From positions 1 to 5,410 of the forward strand of contig JABDPP010000178.1 in the NCBI GenBank assembly GCA_013042765.1: DNA of 5,410 nucleotides, written 5' to 3'. The position numbers were made by a program, and so were the translations under genes. Every line of letters starts with the position of its first letter. Position 1 is the stretch's first letter. The notes under the pieces were generated by a model. The model saw only the letters and a program-made list of their open reading frames with translations. It made no database searches and was not told where the DNA came from. Below are positions 1 through 5,410 of this stretch, one piece after another. The stretch is from Litoreibacter sp. GTDB lineage: Bacteria > Pseudomonadota > Alphaproteobacteria > Rhodobacterales > Rhodobacteraceae.

Positions 1-931
1 TCTTTCGCGAGGTCAGGATTGACGAGGTTGGTTTGACAGCGAACCTGACAACCAGATCCTGTCCGGTCGAAATTCCGCCGAGGATCCCGCCCGCATGGTT
101 GGAACTGAACTCGGGACCGTTCTCGCCCATGCGGATCTCGTCGGCATTGGCCTCGCCGGTCAGCATGGCCGCCTGCATACCTGCACCGATCTCCACGCCC
201 TTAACAGCATTGATGGACATCATGGCAGCGGCAAGTTCCGTGTCGAGCTTGCCATACACAGGCGCACCCAGACCTGCAGGAACATTTTTCGCGACAACTT
301 CGATGATTGCGCCAACGGAGCTACCGGACTTGCGCAGACCATCAAGATAGGTGGCCCATGTCTCCGCAGCTTGCGCATCGGGCACCCAGAACGGGTTCTG
401 CTCGATCTGTGCGGCATCGAACCGGGAGCGGTCGATACCATGCTCGCCCATCTGAACCATGTAGCCAGTGATCTGGACGTCAGGCAGCAGCATCTTGATA
501 GCTTCACGTGCGACACCGCCTGCTGCGACGCGTGCAGCCGTTTCGCGTGCCGATGAGCGTCCGCCACCGCGATGATCCCGGATCCCGTATTTCTGCCAAT
601 AGGTAATATCTGCATGGCCGGGGCGGAACTTTTCGACAATATCGCCGTAATCCTTTGAGCGCTGATCGGTGTTTTCGATCATCAGCTGGATCGGCGTACC
701 TGTGGTCTTACCCTCGAACATCCCCGACAGGATCCGAACCTGATCGGGTTCGCGCCGCTGAGTGGTGTACTTGTTCTGGCCGGGTTTGCGCTTGTCGAGC
801 CAGTGCTGGAGCATGGTCTCATCCAGCTCGACACCCGGTGGGCAGCCGTCAACGGTCGCACCCAGCGCGGGTCCGTGGCTTTCGCCCCATGTGGTCACAC
901 GGAAAAGATGGCCAAAACTGTTGATCGACAT
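1..931 (-). CDS. aroC: Chorismate synthase, 3' end cut by window edge
   Basis: This gene makes the enzyme for the last shikimate step: 5-enolpyruvylshikimate-3-phosphate loses phosphate to give chorismate, using reduced FMN, in the cytoplasm. The visible 310 codons are open from an ATG at 931 to the left edge. The N-terminal family signature [16 protein letters not shown] lies at residues 16-31. The RPGHAD motif lies at 103-108, with the conserved active-site His at 106. The Arg/Ser-rich signature [13 protein letters not shown] lies at 123-135. Family members are usually about 350-370 residues, so roughly 50 C-terminal residues, including the last conserved signature, are outside the window. 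The ATG is supported by GGAG (939-942) with 7 nt spacing. It follows petC on the same strand after 198 nt and an apparent terminator, so it is probably transcribed separately. Identification is very secure; the only oddity is the edge truncation. Confidence 0.97.
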   Translation of the reverse strand, partial: MSINSFGHLFRVTTWGESHGPALGATVDGCPPGVELDETMLQHWLDKRKPGQNKYTTQRREPDQVRILSGMFEGKTTGTPIQLMIENTDQRSKDYGDIVEKFRPGHADITYWQKYGIRDHRGGGRSSARETAARVAAGGVAREAIKMLLPDVQITGYMVQMGEHGIDRSRFDAAQIEQNPFWVPDAQAAETWATYLDGLRKSGSSVGAIIEVVAKNVPAGLGAPVYGKLDTELAAAMMSINAVKGVEIGAGMQAAMLTGEANADEIRMGENGPEFSSNHAGGILGGISTGQDLVVRFAVKPTSSILTSRK

Positions 932-952
932 GTGTAAACTCCGTTTCAGCAG

Positions 953-981
953 GGTCTAACGGCGCGACGCTGGCGCCTCAA
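953..981 (-). promoter_or_regulatory. Possible sigma-70 type promoter of aroC
   Basis: On the minus strand TTGAGG (976-981) is followed after exactly 17 nt by TAGACC (953-958). These are partial matches to -35 and -10 boxes and would give a short leader of about 15 nt. The -10 match is poor (about three of six), so this is a weak prediction. It rests mainly on the correct spacing and on the need for a promoter after the upstream terminator. Confidence 0.25.
961..977. repeat. Small inverted repeat upstream of aroC
   Basis: GGCGC (961-965) and GCGCC (973-977) form a perfect 5-bp inverted repeat around a 7-nt loop. It sits between and over the proposed aroC promoter boxes. It could be an operator-like site or a chance GC-rich palindrome. 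Nothing else in the sequence supports a function. Confidence 0.25.
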
Positions 982-1073
982 GGGGTTTTGCCGTGCTGAG
1001 TTTGGCCTGTGTCATAAAAAGACCGCTGACCTTGCCGGGCACCATGGATCCTTGCAGTGGCTGTCGAAAACGT

Positions 1074-1102
1074 AAAGGGCGCGCCGGTGAGGGCGCGCCT
1101 TT
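1074..1102 (-). terminator. Probable terminator of the petABC operon
   Basis: Two copies of the 8-bp palindrome GGCGCGCC (1078-1085 and 1092-1099) pair across a 6-nt loop. They extend into an A3/T3 pair at the outer end after one bulged G. The hairpin begins about 28 nt beyond the petC stop. Read on the minus strand it is followed by CCCTTTACGTTTTC, an interrupted U-tract rather than a clean one. Position and stem strength favour an intrinsic terminator or an mRNA 3'-end stabiliser for petABC. The base of the stem is also A/T-flanked on both sides, so it could act in both directions, but there is no plus-strand gene ending here. Confidence 0.65.
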
Positions 1103-1120
1103 CTAACTCTACAGGGATCT

Positions 1121-1136
1121 GGTCTGTGATCAGACC
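1121..1136 (-). repeat. Stem-loop spanning the petC stop codon
   Basis: GGTCTG (1121-1126) and CAGACC (1131-1136) are a perfect 6-bp inverted repeat with a 4-nt loop. The repeat includes the last Val codon and TGA stop of petC. It lies about 18 nt before the larger GC hairpin in the direction of transcription, so the petC mRNA end carries two stem-loops in tandem. It may help protect the 3' end of the message; it could also be chance. Confidence 0.4.
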
Positions 1137-1936
1137 TTGCGCTTGATCGGCGCCCAGATCCGCTTGTTGGTCAGGTAGAGCAGAACCGACAGAACGGTCA
1201 GGAAGAACACGGCAACAAAGCCGGTTGCCTTCCGGGCGTCCATCTTCGGCTCGGCCGTCCACATCAGGAATGCAGCGAGGTCCTTGGCTTCGTCCTCAAG
1301 GGAATTGGAGTGACCGTCGTCAAATTCGACATCTTCGCCGTAAAGCGGCGGGGCCATCGAAATCCAGCCACCAGGGAAGGCCTTGTTCTCATAGAGCGTG
1401 ACACCGGCTTCCTCTTTTTCCTCACCAGTGTAACCAGTAAGCAGCGAAGCGACGTATTCCGCACCACCGATACCCTTGGTTAGCTGGTTGATCCCCAGTC
1501 CGTAAGGACCGTGGAAACCGGCGCGAGCCTTGGCCATCAGGGACAGGTCCGGTGCACCGAGGCTATTGACCGCCGGGAAGTGGTCGGTCGGCTTCAGCGC
1601 GCGCAGTTCGTCCAGCTCTGCATCATAAAGGTGCATGTTTGCACCTTCATCGTTGATCGGGAACTGGGCCACATAGGCCTTCATCTGATCCTCGGGCAGC
1701 GCAGGACCACCCTCGTCAGCCAGCGTCCGCATCGGAACGAATTTCAGACCGTGGCAACCTGAGCAAACCTCAGTGTAGACCTTCAGGCCACGCTGGAGCT
1801 GGTTCTGGTCATAGGTGCCGAAGACACCTTCGAAGGAGAAGGCGTAGTCTTTGGTGTACCCGTCGCCGCCGGCAGCGAAAGCGGGGGCGGCCAGTCCGGC
1901 CACCAACACAGTCGCGAGTGAGAGTTTCTTAAGCAT
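1130..1936 (-). CDS. petC: Cytochrome c1 of the bc1 complex
   Basis: This is the membrane-anchored c-type cytochrome of complex III, which takes electrons from the Rieske centre and passes them to soluble or membrane cytochrome c on the periplasmic side. The 268-residue protein starts with a Sec signal peptide (residues 1-21, Lys-Lys then a hydrophobic run, cleavage after AFA likely). The haem c motif CSGCH is at 58-62. The probable Met ligand is M194 in [10 protein letters not shown], and a C-terminal membrane anchor spans about 238-256, followed by a basic tail. The two haem cysteines are the only cysteines, so the extra disulfide known in Rhodobacter cytochrome c1 is absent. The start follows petB by 14 nt, with AAGAGG (1947-1952) overlapping the petB TAA stop. 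It is the last gene of petABC and is followed by a terminator-like hairpin. The length is slightly shorter than R. capsulatus (about 280 residues). Confidence 0.97.
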   Translation of the reverse strand: MLKKLSLATVLVAGLAAPAFAAGGDGYTKDYAFSFEGVFGTYDQNQLQRGLKVYTEVCSGCHGLKFVPMRTLADEGGPALPEDQMKAYVAQFPINDEGANMHLYDAELDELRALKPTDHFPAVNSLGAPDLSLMAKARAGFHGPYGLGINQLTKGIGGAEYVASLLTGYTGEEKEEAGVTLYENKAFPGGWISMAPPLYGEDVEFDDGHSNSLEDEAKDLAAFLMWTAEPKMDARKATGFVAVFFLTVLSVLLYLTNKRIWAPIKRKV

Positions 1937-1950
1937 TTGAATTTGTCCTC

Positions 1951-3294
1951 TTACTCAGCAGGCGCAGCGGCAGAGCCGTCAGCCTTTTCTTTGACCGGGT
2001 AATGCGCGTCGAAATCTTCTTCGATCGTCGCAGGTTGCGGCAGCGGTTTCTCGATCACGCCCAGAAGCGGCAGGATCACCAGGAAGTAGGCGAACCAGTA
2101 AGCCGATGCGATCAGCGAGATCGTGTTGAACGGTTCCTCGGCGGGCATGGCACCGACCCACATCAGGACGAAGAAGTCCACGATGAGGATAGCGAACCAC
2201 CACTTGAACATCGGGCGGTATCGGCCCGAACGAACCGAGGAGGTGTCGAGCCACGGCGCCAGTGCCATGACTGCGATTGCACCGAACATCGCCAGAACAC
2301 CAAAGAACTTTGCATCGATGATGCCACCGGTGACGAAGCCTGCCAGCTGAACGATCCAGACCTCATCGGTGAAGGCCCGTAGGATCGCGTAGAAGGGCAG
2401 GAAGTACCATTCCGGAACGATGTGCGCAGGCGTCACCAGTGGGTTGGCTTCGATATAGTTATCAGGATGGCCGAGGTAGTTCGGCATGAAACCTACGATC
2501 GCAAAGAAGCCGATCATGATGATAGCCAGTGCGACAAGGTCCTTGATAACGAAGTAGGGCCAGAACGGAACGGTGTCTTTCTCGGCTTCTTCCTTCGATG
2601 CGCGGCGAACCTCAACACCCGTGGGGTTGTTGTTGCCGGTCGTGTGGAACGCCCAGATATGAACGATCACGAGACCAAGGATCAGGAACGGCATCAGGTA
2701 GTGCAGCGAGAAGAAGCGCGTCAGTGTCGCGTTATCAACTGCTGGCCCACCCAAAAGCCATGTCTGGATTGCCTCGCCGATACCCGGGATCGCGCCGAAC
2801 AGGCCGGTGATAACCGTTGCGCCCCAGAAGGACATCTGACCCCAGGGCAGAACGTAGCCCATGAATGCGGTGCCCATCATCAGCAGATAGATCAACATGC
2901 CGATGATCCACGTGATCTCGCGCGGTGCCTTGTAGGAACCGTAGTACAGGCCGCGGAAGATGTGTGCATAGACCGCGATGAAGAACAGGGAAGCGCCGTT
3001 CATGTGGACGTAGCGCAGGGCCCAGCCACCATTCACGTTGCGCATGATGTGCTCAACAGACGCAAAAGCCAGATCCGCGTCAGGCGTGTAGTGCATCACA
3101 AGAGCGATGCCAGTCACAATCTGGAGCACCAGCGTAAAGGTCAGAACAATGCCCCAGATCCACATCCAGTTCAGGTTCTTGGGAGTGGGGAGCATCAATG
3201 TGTCGTAAAGCAGTCCGACAATCGGCAGGCGCGAGTGCAGCCACTTCTCGCCTTTGCCGGACGGTTCGTAATGGTCGTGTGGGATACCAGCCAT
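1951..3294 (-). CDS. petB: Cytochrome b of the bc1 complex
   Basis: This is the central membrane subunit of complex III, holding haems bL and bH and the Qo and Qi quinone sites in the inner membrane. It has 447 residues and eight predicted helices, roughly at 44-66, 92-114, 127-149, 197-219, 251-271, 328-348, 364-384 and 395-415. The haem ligands are H97 and H111 in helix B and H198 and H212 in helix D. Qo-site features are G158 in FWGATVI and PEWY at 294-297. Qi-site residues H217, K251 and D252 are present. All of these match R. capsulatus numbering. It is full length, with a low-complexity Ala-rich tail after about residue 435. The ATG is preceded by GGGAG (3304-3308) with 9 nt spacing, directly after the petA stop; the intergenic gap is 14 nt. 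The symbol fbcB is also used. No defect is visible. Confidence 0.98.
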   Translation of the reverse strand: MAGIPHDHYEPSGKGEKWLHSRLPIVGLLYDTLMLPTPKNLNWMWIWGIVLTFTLVLQIVTGIALVMHYTPDADLAFASVEHIMRNVNGGWALRYVHMNGASLFFIAVYAHIFRGLYYGSYKAPREITWIIGMLIYLLMMGTAFMGYVLPWGQMSFWGATVITGLFGAIPGIGEAIQTWLLGGPAVDNATLTRFFSLHYLMPFLILGLVIVHIWAFHTTGNNNPTGVEVRRASKEEAEKDTVPFWPYFVIKDLVALAIIMIGFFAIVGFMPNYLGHPDNYIEANPLVTPAHIVPEWYFLPFYAILRAFTDEVWIVQLAGFVTGGIIDAKFFGVLAMFGAIAVMALAPWLDTSSVRSGRYRPMFKWWFAILIVDFFVLMWVGAMPAEEPFNTISLIASAYWFAYFLVILPLLGVIEKPLPQPATIEEDFDAHYPVKEKADGSAAAPAE

Positions 3295-3308
3295 CTCGTG
3301 TTTCTCCC

Positions 3309-3869
3309 TTAACCGAGCTTGATTGTGTTGTCGTCGGTAAACTTGGCAACCGGGACGGGAAGGTTTTCAGGTGCAGGACCCTTCCGGATCCGGCCTGATG
3401 TGTCGTAGTGCGAGCCGTGGCAGGGGCAAAACCAGCCGCCAAAATCACCGGCGCCATCGCCGAGCGGAACGCAACCAAGGTGTGTACAGACGCCCAGCAT
3501 AACCAGCCACTCGCCATCTTCGTCCAGAGAGCGGTTCTCGTCCGCAGCGGAGGTTTCGGCAATGTTGCCGTTCCGCGCGATCGCATCGGGCAACTCGCTG
3601 AGATCGACGCCACGGGCGGCTTCAATCTCTTCTGCCGTGCGGCGGCGGATGAAGACCGGCTTACCAAGCCATTTCACCGTGATCTGCGTGCCAGGCTCAA
3701 CGCCTGAGATGTCGACATCGATGGAGGCCAGAGCCTGAACATCTGCCGAAGGGTTCATCTGGTTGACCAGCGGCCAAACAGCGGCTCCTGCGGTCACGGC
3801 ACCGGCACCTGCGGTGGCGTAGTAAAGAAAGTCGCGGCGGGTGCCGCTATGGTCGTCTGCGTGGGACAC
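3309..3869 (-). CDS. petA: Rieske iron-sulfur subunit of the bc1 complex
   Basis: This is the ubiquinol-cytochrome c reductase 2Fe-2S subunit, which takes one electron from quinol at the Qo site and carries it to cytochrome c1. I choose the GTG at 3869, giving 186 residues. It has AAGGGAG (3878-3884) at ideal spacing, and the protein then begins [15 protein letters not shown], closely resembling the R. capsulatus N-terminus. The longer reading frame to a TTG at 3902 would add 11 residues and put the Shine-Dalgarno sequence inside the gene. TRRDFL (10-15) is the twin-arginine signal, and the following hydrophobic segment (about 18-35) stays as an uncleaved anchor. A flexible hinge with ADVQALA follows (42-48). 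Cluster motifs are CTHLGC (128-133; Cys128 and His130 as ligands) and CPCHGS (148-153; Cys148 and His151 as ligands). C133 and C150 would form the cluster disulfide. It is the first gene of petABC; fbcF is a synonym. Confidence 0.96.
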   Translation of the reverse strand: MSHADDHSGTRRDFLYYATAGAGAVTAGAAVWPLVNQMNPSADVQALASIDVDISGVEPGTQITVKWLGKPVFIRRRTAEEIEAARGVDLSELPDAIARNGNIAETSAADENRSLDEDGEWLVMLGVCTHLGCVPLGDGAGDFGGWFCPCHGSHYDTSGRIRKGPAPENLPVPVAKFTDDNTIKLG

Positions 3870-3877
3870 GGAAACTT

Positions 3878-3884
3878 CTCCCTT
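3878..3884 (-). promoter_or_regulatory. Ribosome binding site that sets the petA start
   Basis: AAGGGAG on the minus strand ends 8 nt before the GTG at 3869. It would lie inside the coding region if the TTG at 3902 were used, and no comparable purine-rich site precedes that TTG, so it favours the GTG start. Confidence 0.8.
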
Positions 3885-3918
3885 GTCTGGTTGCGGGGGC
3901 AACCTCTAAAAGCCTGAG

Positions 3919-3938
3919 GACCGCACAGGTCGGCGGTC
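3919..3938. repeat. Inverted repeat in the petA leader
   Basis: GACCGC (3919-3924) and GCGGTC (3933-3938) form a perfect 6-bp inverted repeat with an 8-nt loop. If the petA promoter at 3951-3978 is right, this would fold near the 5' end of the petABC mRNA, about 50 nt before the start codon. It may be an RNA stem-loop that stabilises the message or a protein site just downstream of the transcription start. Function is not shown by the sequence. Confidence 0.4.
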
Positions 3939-3950
3939 GTATCGCGGCTA

Positions 3951-3978
3951 GATATATCCCCAAGCCATGACTCGTCCA
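3951..3978 (-). promoter_or_regulatory. Likely promoter of the petABC operon
   Basis: On the minus strand TGGACG (3973-3978) is separated by 16 nt from TATATC (3951-3956), resembling -35 and -10 boxes. Transcription would start near 3944, giving a leader of about 75 nt. The -10 lies in the 8-bp palindrome GATATATC (3951-3958), the most AT-rich spot in the gap, so it offers TATATC on both strands and could also serve trmL. No good -35 box is visible in the trmL direction. Confidence 0.45.
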
Positions 3979-3985
3979 GCCATGA
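3963..3985. repeat. 8-bp direct repeat at the petA promoter
   Basis: AGCCATGA occurs at 3963-3970 and again at 3978-3985, 15 bp from start to start, flanking the proposed petA -35 box and upstream of trmL. Two identical 8-mers in a 137-bp intergenic region suggest a possible regulator site. I do not recognise the motif, and no FnrL-like TTGAT-N4-ATCAA site is seen here. Confidence 0.4.
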
Positions 3986-3994
3986 AATCCCAGT

Positions 3995-3998
3995 AGGA
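3995..3998 (+). promoter_or_regulatory. Ribosome binding site supporting the TTG start of trmL
   Basis: AGGA ends 8 nt before the TTG at 4007. An in-frame TGA at 3983-3985 lies just upstream and there is no ATG or GTG between it and the conserved N-terminal strand, so the TTG is the earliest possible start and the best supported one. Confidence 0.7.
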
Positions 3999-4006
3999 CA
4001 AGCCAA

Positions 4007-4456
4007 TTGTCGCACCTCGTTGAAATTGCTGCCTATGAACCTGATCTGGCGCCCAACCTTGGCTCGCTGGTTCGTCTTGGTGTCTGTTTTGCGGCCCCGG
4101 TGCATGTGATCGAGCCCTGTGGCTTTCCGTTTTCGCTGAAACTCCTGAGAACCCGGGCGCTAGATTATGTTGATAAGGCCGATATTCGCCATCATGACAG
4201 CTGGCCGGACTTTCAGGCCAGCCGACGCGGGCGTGTGATCCTGCTGACAACGAAATCCGGTACTGATTTATGGGATTTCCGCTTTGAAAAGGGCGATTGC
4301 CTGCTGTTTGGGCGTGAAAGTGCGGGCGTTCCCGATGATGTTCATGACAGTGTCGATGAACGGGTCACGATAGAAATGCCCGGAGGCGGGCGTAGCCTGA
4401 ATGTCGCCATTGCTGCGGGTATCGCGCTTTCAGAAGCTATCAGGCAGTTACGCTAA
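4007..4456 (+). CDS. trmL: tRNA (cytidine/uridine-34-2'-O)-methyltransferase
   Basis: TrmL transfers a methyl group from S-adenosylmethionine to the 2'-O of the wobble nucleotide (position 34) of tRNA-Leu isoacceptors, in the cytoplasm. The 149-residue protein is a minimal SPOUT (alpha/beta knot) methyltransferase, close to the 157 residues of the E. coli enzyme. Family features are the N-terminal strand and AYEPDLAPNLGSLVRL (9-24; compare YEPEIPPNTGNIIRL in E. coli), IEPCGFPF (35-42), LLFGRESAGVP (99-109), and the C-terminal knot IEMPGGGRSLNVAIAAGIALSEAIRQL (122-148). The last motif keeps Arg-Ser-x-Asn but has VAIAA where E. coli has LSNAV. The start is TTG with a good AGGA site. It is transcribed away from petABC across a 137-bp gap, and its stop overlaps that of the GNAT gene. 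Confidence 0.92.
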   Translation: MSHLVEIAAYEPDLAPNLGSLVRLGVCFAAPVHVIEPCGFPFSLKLLRTRALDYVDKADIRHHDSWPDFQASRRGRVILLTTKSGTDLWDFRFEKGDCLLFGRESAGVPDDVHDSVDERVTIEMPGGGRSLNVAIAAGIALSEAIRQLR

Positions 4457-4881
4457 AGCGCGATTCGCATATCGCGATGCGGAATACCCGCATCGTCATA
4501 TTCCGGGCCATAGGCCGTAAAGCCTAGCTTCTCGTAGAATCCGATCGCGTGGGTCTGGGAGCCCAGCTTGGCGGATGAAAACCGCGTTTCCTGCCCAAGA
4601 TCGCTCAGAATAAAGCGCATCAGGTCCGATCCGTGGTTTCTTAGGCGCAGGGCTTCGAGCACGGCCACGCGCTGGATCTTGGCCACATCGTCAAGGGGCA
4701 GGACACGGGCGGTTGCCACAGGTTGTCCGTCCGCCTCGGCCAGGTAATGGATGCACTCCGCATCGCGCCCGTCAACCTCCTCGGCCTCGGGGACATTCTG
4801 CCCTTCGATGAACACACGGCGCCGGACCGCGAGGCAGGGCGCGAGATCCGCTCCGGCGGGAAGACGGTAGATCTTGGTCAT
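4453..4881 (-). CDS. GNAT family N-acetyltransferase
   Basis: This is a small 142-residue protein of the Gcn5-related acyltransferase fold, probably moving an acetyl group from acetyl-CoA to an unknown small molecule or protein. The N-terminal VRRRVFIEGQNVP (19-31) and the VDGRDAECIHYLAEADGQPVATARV stretch (36-60) resemble the YjcF/ElaA-like branch. Motif A begins KIQRVAV (68-74). The CoA-binding loop reads RNHGSD (81-86), where the usual Q/R-x-x-G-x-G/A has Asp at the last position. Motif B is visible as GSQTHAIGFYEKLGF (107-121), including the typical A-x-x-F-Y-x-x-L-G-F. The ATG overlaps the upstream GST stop as ATGA, and no clear Shine-Dalgarno is present, so translation is probably coupled to the GST gene. 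At its 3' end it overlaps trmL tail-to-tail by 4 nt. The substrate cannot be told from the sequence. Confidence 0.88.
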   Translation of the reverse strand: MTKIYRLPAGADLAPCLAVRRRVFIEGQNVPEAEEVDGRDAECIHYLAEADGQPVATARVLPLDDVAKIQRVAVLEALRLRNHGSDLMRFILSDLGQETRFSSAKLGSQTHAIGFYEKLGFTAYGPEYDDAGIPHRDMRIAL

Positions 4882-5410
4882 GCGTGGGGAACGGTCTCGG
4901 CCATGCTCATCCGTTTCGAGAATCCTTCGAACCAGGCGGCCAGGGTCGGACGGTTCTCGCGCCAGTTGCGGTCTTGATGGCGGAAATCAAGGTAGCCCAA
5001 TGCGCAGCCCAGCGCGATCTGGCCCATGTTGATCGTTCCTGTCACGCCCTCGGCTTCGAGCCGGTCGAGCGCACGGACAACCTTGGCCCATTGTCCCTCA
5101 ACCCATGCCTCAGAGCGTTCTCCGTCGTCGCGGCAGCGCACCTCATAGATCATCAGAATGGCCGCATCCATGATGCCGTCGGCCAGCGCTTCGAGGGTCA
5201 ACACGTCATAGAGGTCCGACTTGGGATAATAGCGATTGCCCGCCATCTCATCGAGGTACCGGCAGATCACACGACTGTCGAAAAGCGTCTTGCCGTTTTC
5301 GAGAACCAGCGCCGGGATTTTCCCGAGCGGGTTGAGGCTTGTGGGCATCTGGGACGAATCCACCGGGGAGCCTACCGAAAAGACGATCTCCAGATCTTTC
5401 AGATGACCGG
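4878..5410 (-). CDS. Glutathione S-transferase family protein, 5' end cut by window edge
   Basis: This is a GST-fold protein that probably conjugates or uses glutathione in the cytoplasm; its substrate is unknown. The frame is open from the right edge: 15 complete codons precede the GTG at 5363, and together 176 residues are visible. That GTG is therefore not the true start. About 25 N-terminal residues, including the first strand and the catalytic Ser/Cys/Tyr region, lie outside the window. The thioredoxin-like domain shows NPLGKIPAL with the cis-Pro of the glutathione site, then LFDSRVICRYLDE, the helix that holds the glutamyl end of glutathione (here Asp-Ser). The all-helical C-terminal domain has ALADGIMDAAILMIYE and IALGCALGYLDFR-type segments, common in proteobacterial GSTs. 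It heads a two-gene unit with the GNAT gene through a 4-nt overlap. Confidence 0.9.
   Translation of the reverse strand, partial: GHLKDLEIVFSVGSPVDSSQMPTSLNPLGKIPALVLENGKTLFDSRVICRYLDEMAGNRYYPKSDLYDVLTLEALADGIMDAAILMIYEVRCRDDGERSEAWVEGQWAKVVRALDRLEAEGVTGTINMGQIALGCALGYLDFRHQDRNWRENRPTLAAWFEGFSKRMSMAETVPHA

Noticed and set aside
95..639. Open frames on both strands within aroC (95-556 plus, 220-639 minus, 33-350 plus)
   Set aside because: The minus-strand frame of aroC runs without a stop from 931 to the edge with clear chorismate synthase signatures; the others are out-of-frame shadows.
978..1262. 94-codon minus-strand frame from inside petC into the intergenic gap
   Set aside because: It overlaps the petC 3' end and the terminator hairpin out of frame, is Arg/Gly/Gln-rich, and shows no domain or ribosome site.
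2422..3312. 296-codon open frame on the plus strand opposite petB
   Set aside because: It lies almost exactly antisense to cytochrome b, whose every key residue is intact. The product is a low-hydrophobicity His/Asp/Arg/Gln-rich string of the kind expected from the reverse of membrane protein codons, with no recognisable domain.
3080..3667. 195-codon minus-strand frame bridging petA and petB
   Set aside because: It overlaps both real genes out of frame on the same strand and crosses their junction; the Ser/Arg/Ala-rich product is typical of a shadow frame.
3794..4250. Minus-strand open frames opposite trmL and the petA start (3794-4105, 3948-4250)
   Set aside because: They run antisense to conserved trmL codons and across the petA promoter, with no ribosome site or recognisable motif.
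4466..4481. Second inverted repeat CGCAT/ATGCG overlapping CGCGAT/ATCGCG near the trmL-GNAT junction
   Set aside because: The two stems exclude each other, lie within GNAT coding sequence, and have no U-tract, so I do not call a terminator.
5361..5363. GTG at 5363 as the start of the GST gene
   Set aside because: The frame stays open to the window edge and the upstream residues continue the expected thioredoxin-like domain, so the real start lies beyond 5410.

Overview
The window looks like an ordinary housekeeping stretch of an alphaproteobacterial chromosome, most likely from Rhodobacterales (Rhodobacter/Roseobacter relatives). The three bc1 genes read like close relatives of the Rhodobacter capsulatus proteins. 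The cytochrome b haem ligands fall at residues 97, 111, 198 and 212, and its PEWY motif at 294-297, the same numbering as R. capsulatus. The Rieske protein starts with the same kind of [12 protein letters not shown] leader. Base composition is moderately GC-rich and even across the window. I see no mobile element, rRNA, tRNA or CRISPR array.

Layout from left to right. Positions 1-931 (minus) hold chorismate synthase aroC, whose 3' end runs off the left edge. Positions 932-1129 are a non-coding gap with a strong GC hairpin, probably the terminator of the bc1 operon, and a weak possible aroC promoter. Positions 1130-3869 (minus) are the complete petABC (fbcFBC) operon: Rieske protein, cytochrome b and cytochrome c1, in that transcription order and separated by two gaps of exactly 14 nt, each with a Shine-Dalgarno sequence. 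Positions 3870-4006 are a divergent intergenic region with a likely petA promoter, an 8-bp direct repeat and a small inverted repeat. Positions 4007-4456 (plus) are trmL, a SPOUT methyltransferase for the tRNA wobble base, starting with TTG. Positions 4453-4881 (minus) are a small GNAT acetyltransferase whose stop overlaps that of trmL. Positions 4878-5410 (minus) are a glutathione S-transferase family protein, cut at its N-terminus by the right edge and overlapping the acetyltransferase gene by ATGA.

Function. petABC encodes the three catalytic subunits of respiratory complex III, which oxidises quinol and reduces a c-type cytochrome while moving protons across the inner membrane. aroC completes the shikimate pathway to chorismate, which among other things feeds ubiquinone synthesis. 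trmL modifies position 34 of tRNA-Leu isoacceptors. The GST-GNAT pair looks like a two-gene transcription unit of unknown substrate.

I found no evidence for a previously undescribed system. The points most worth a second look are small. Cytochrome c1 has no cysteines beyond its haem pair and a beta-branched residue beside the haem Met ligand. The petA start should be a GTG, not the upstream TTG. There are paired hairpins at the end of petC, a direct repeat at the petA promoter, and a tail-to-tail stop codon overlap between trmL and the GNAT gene.
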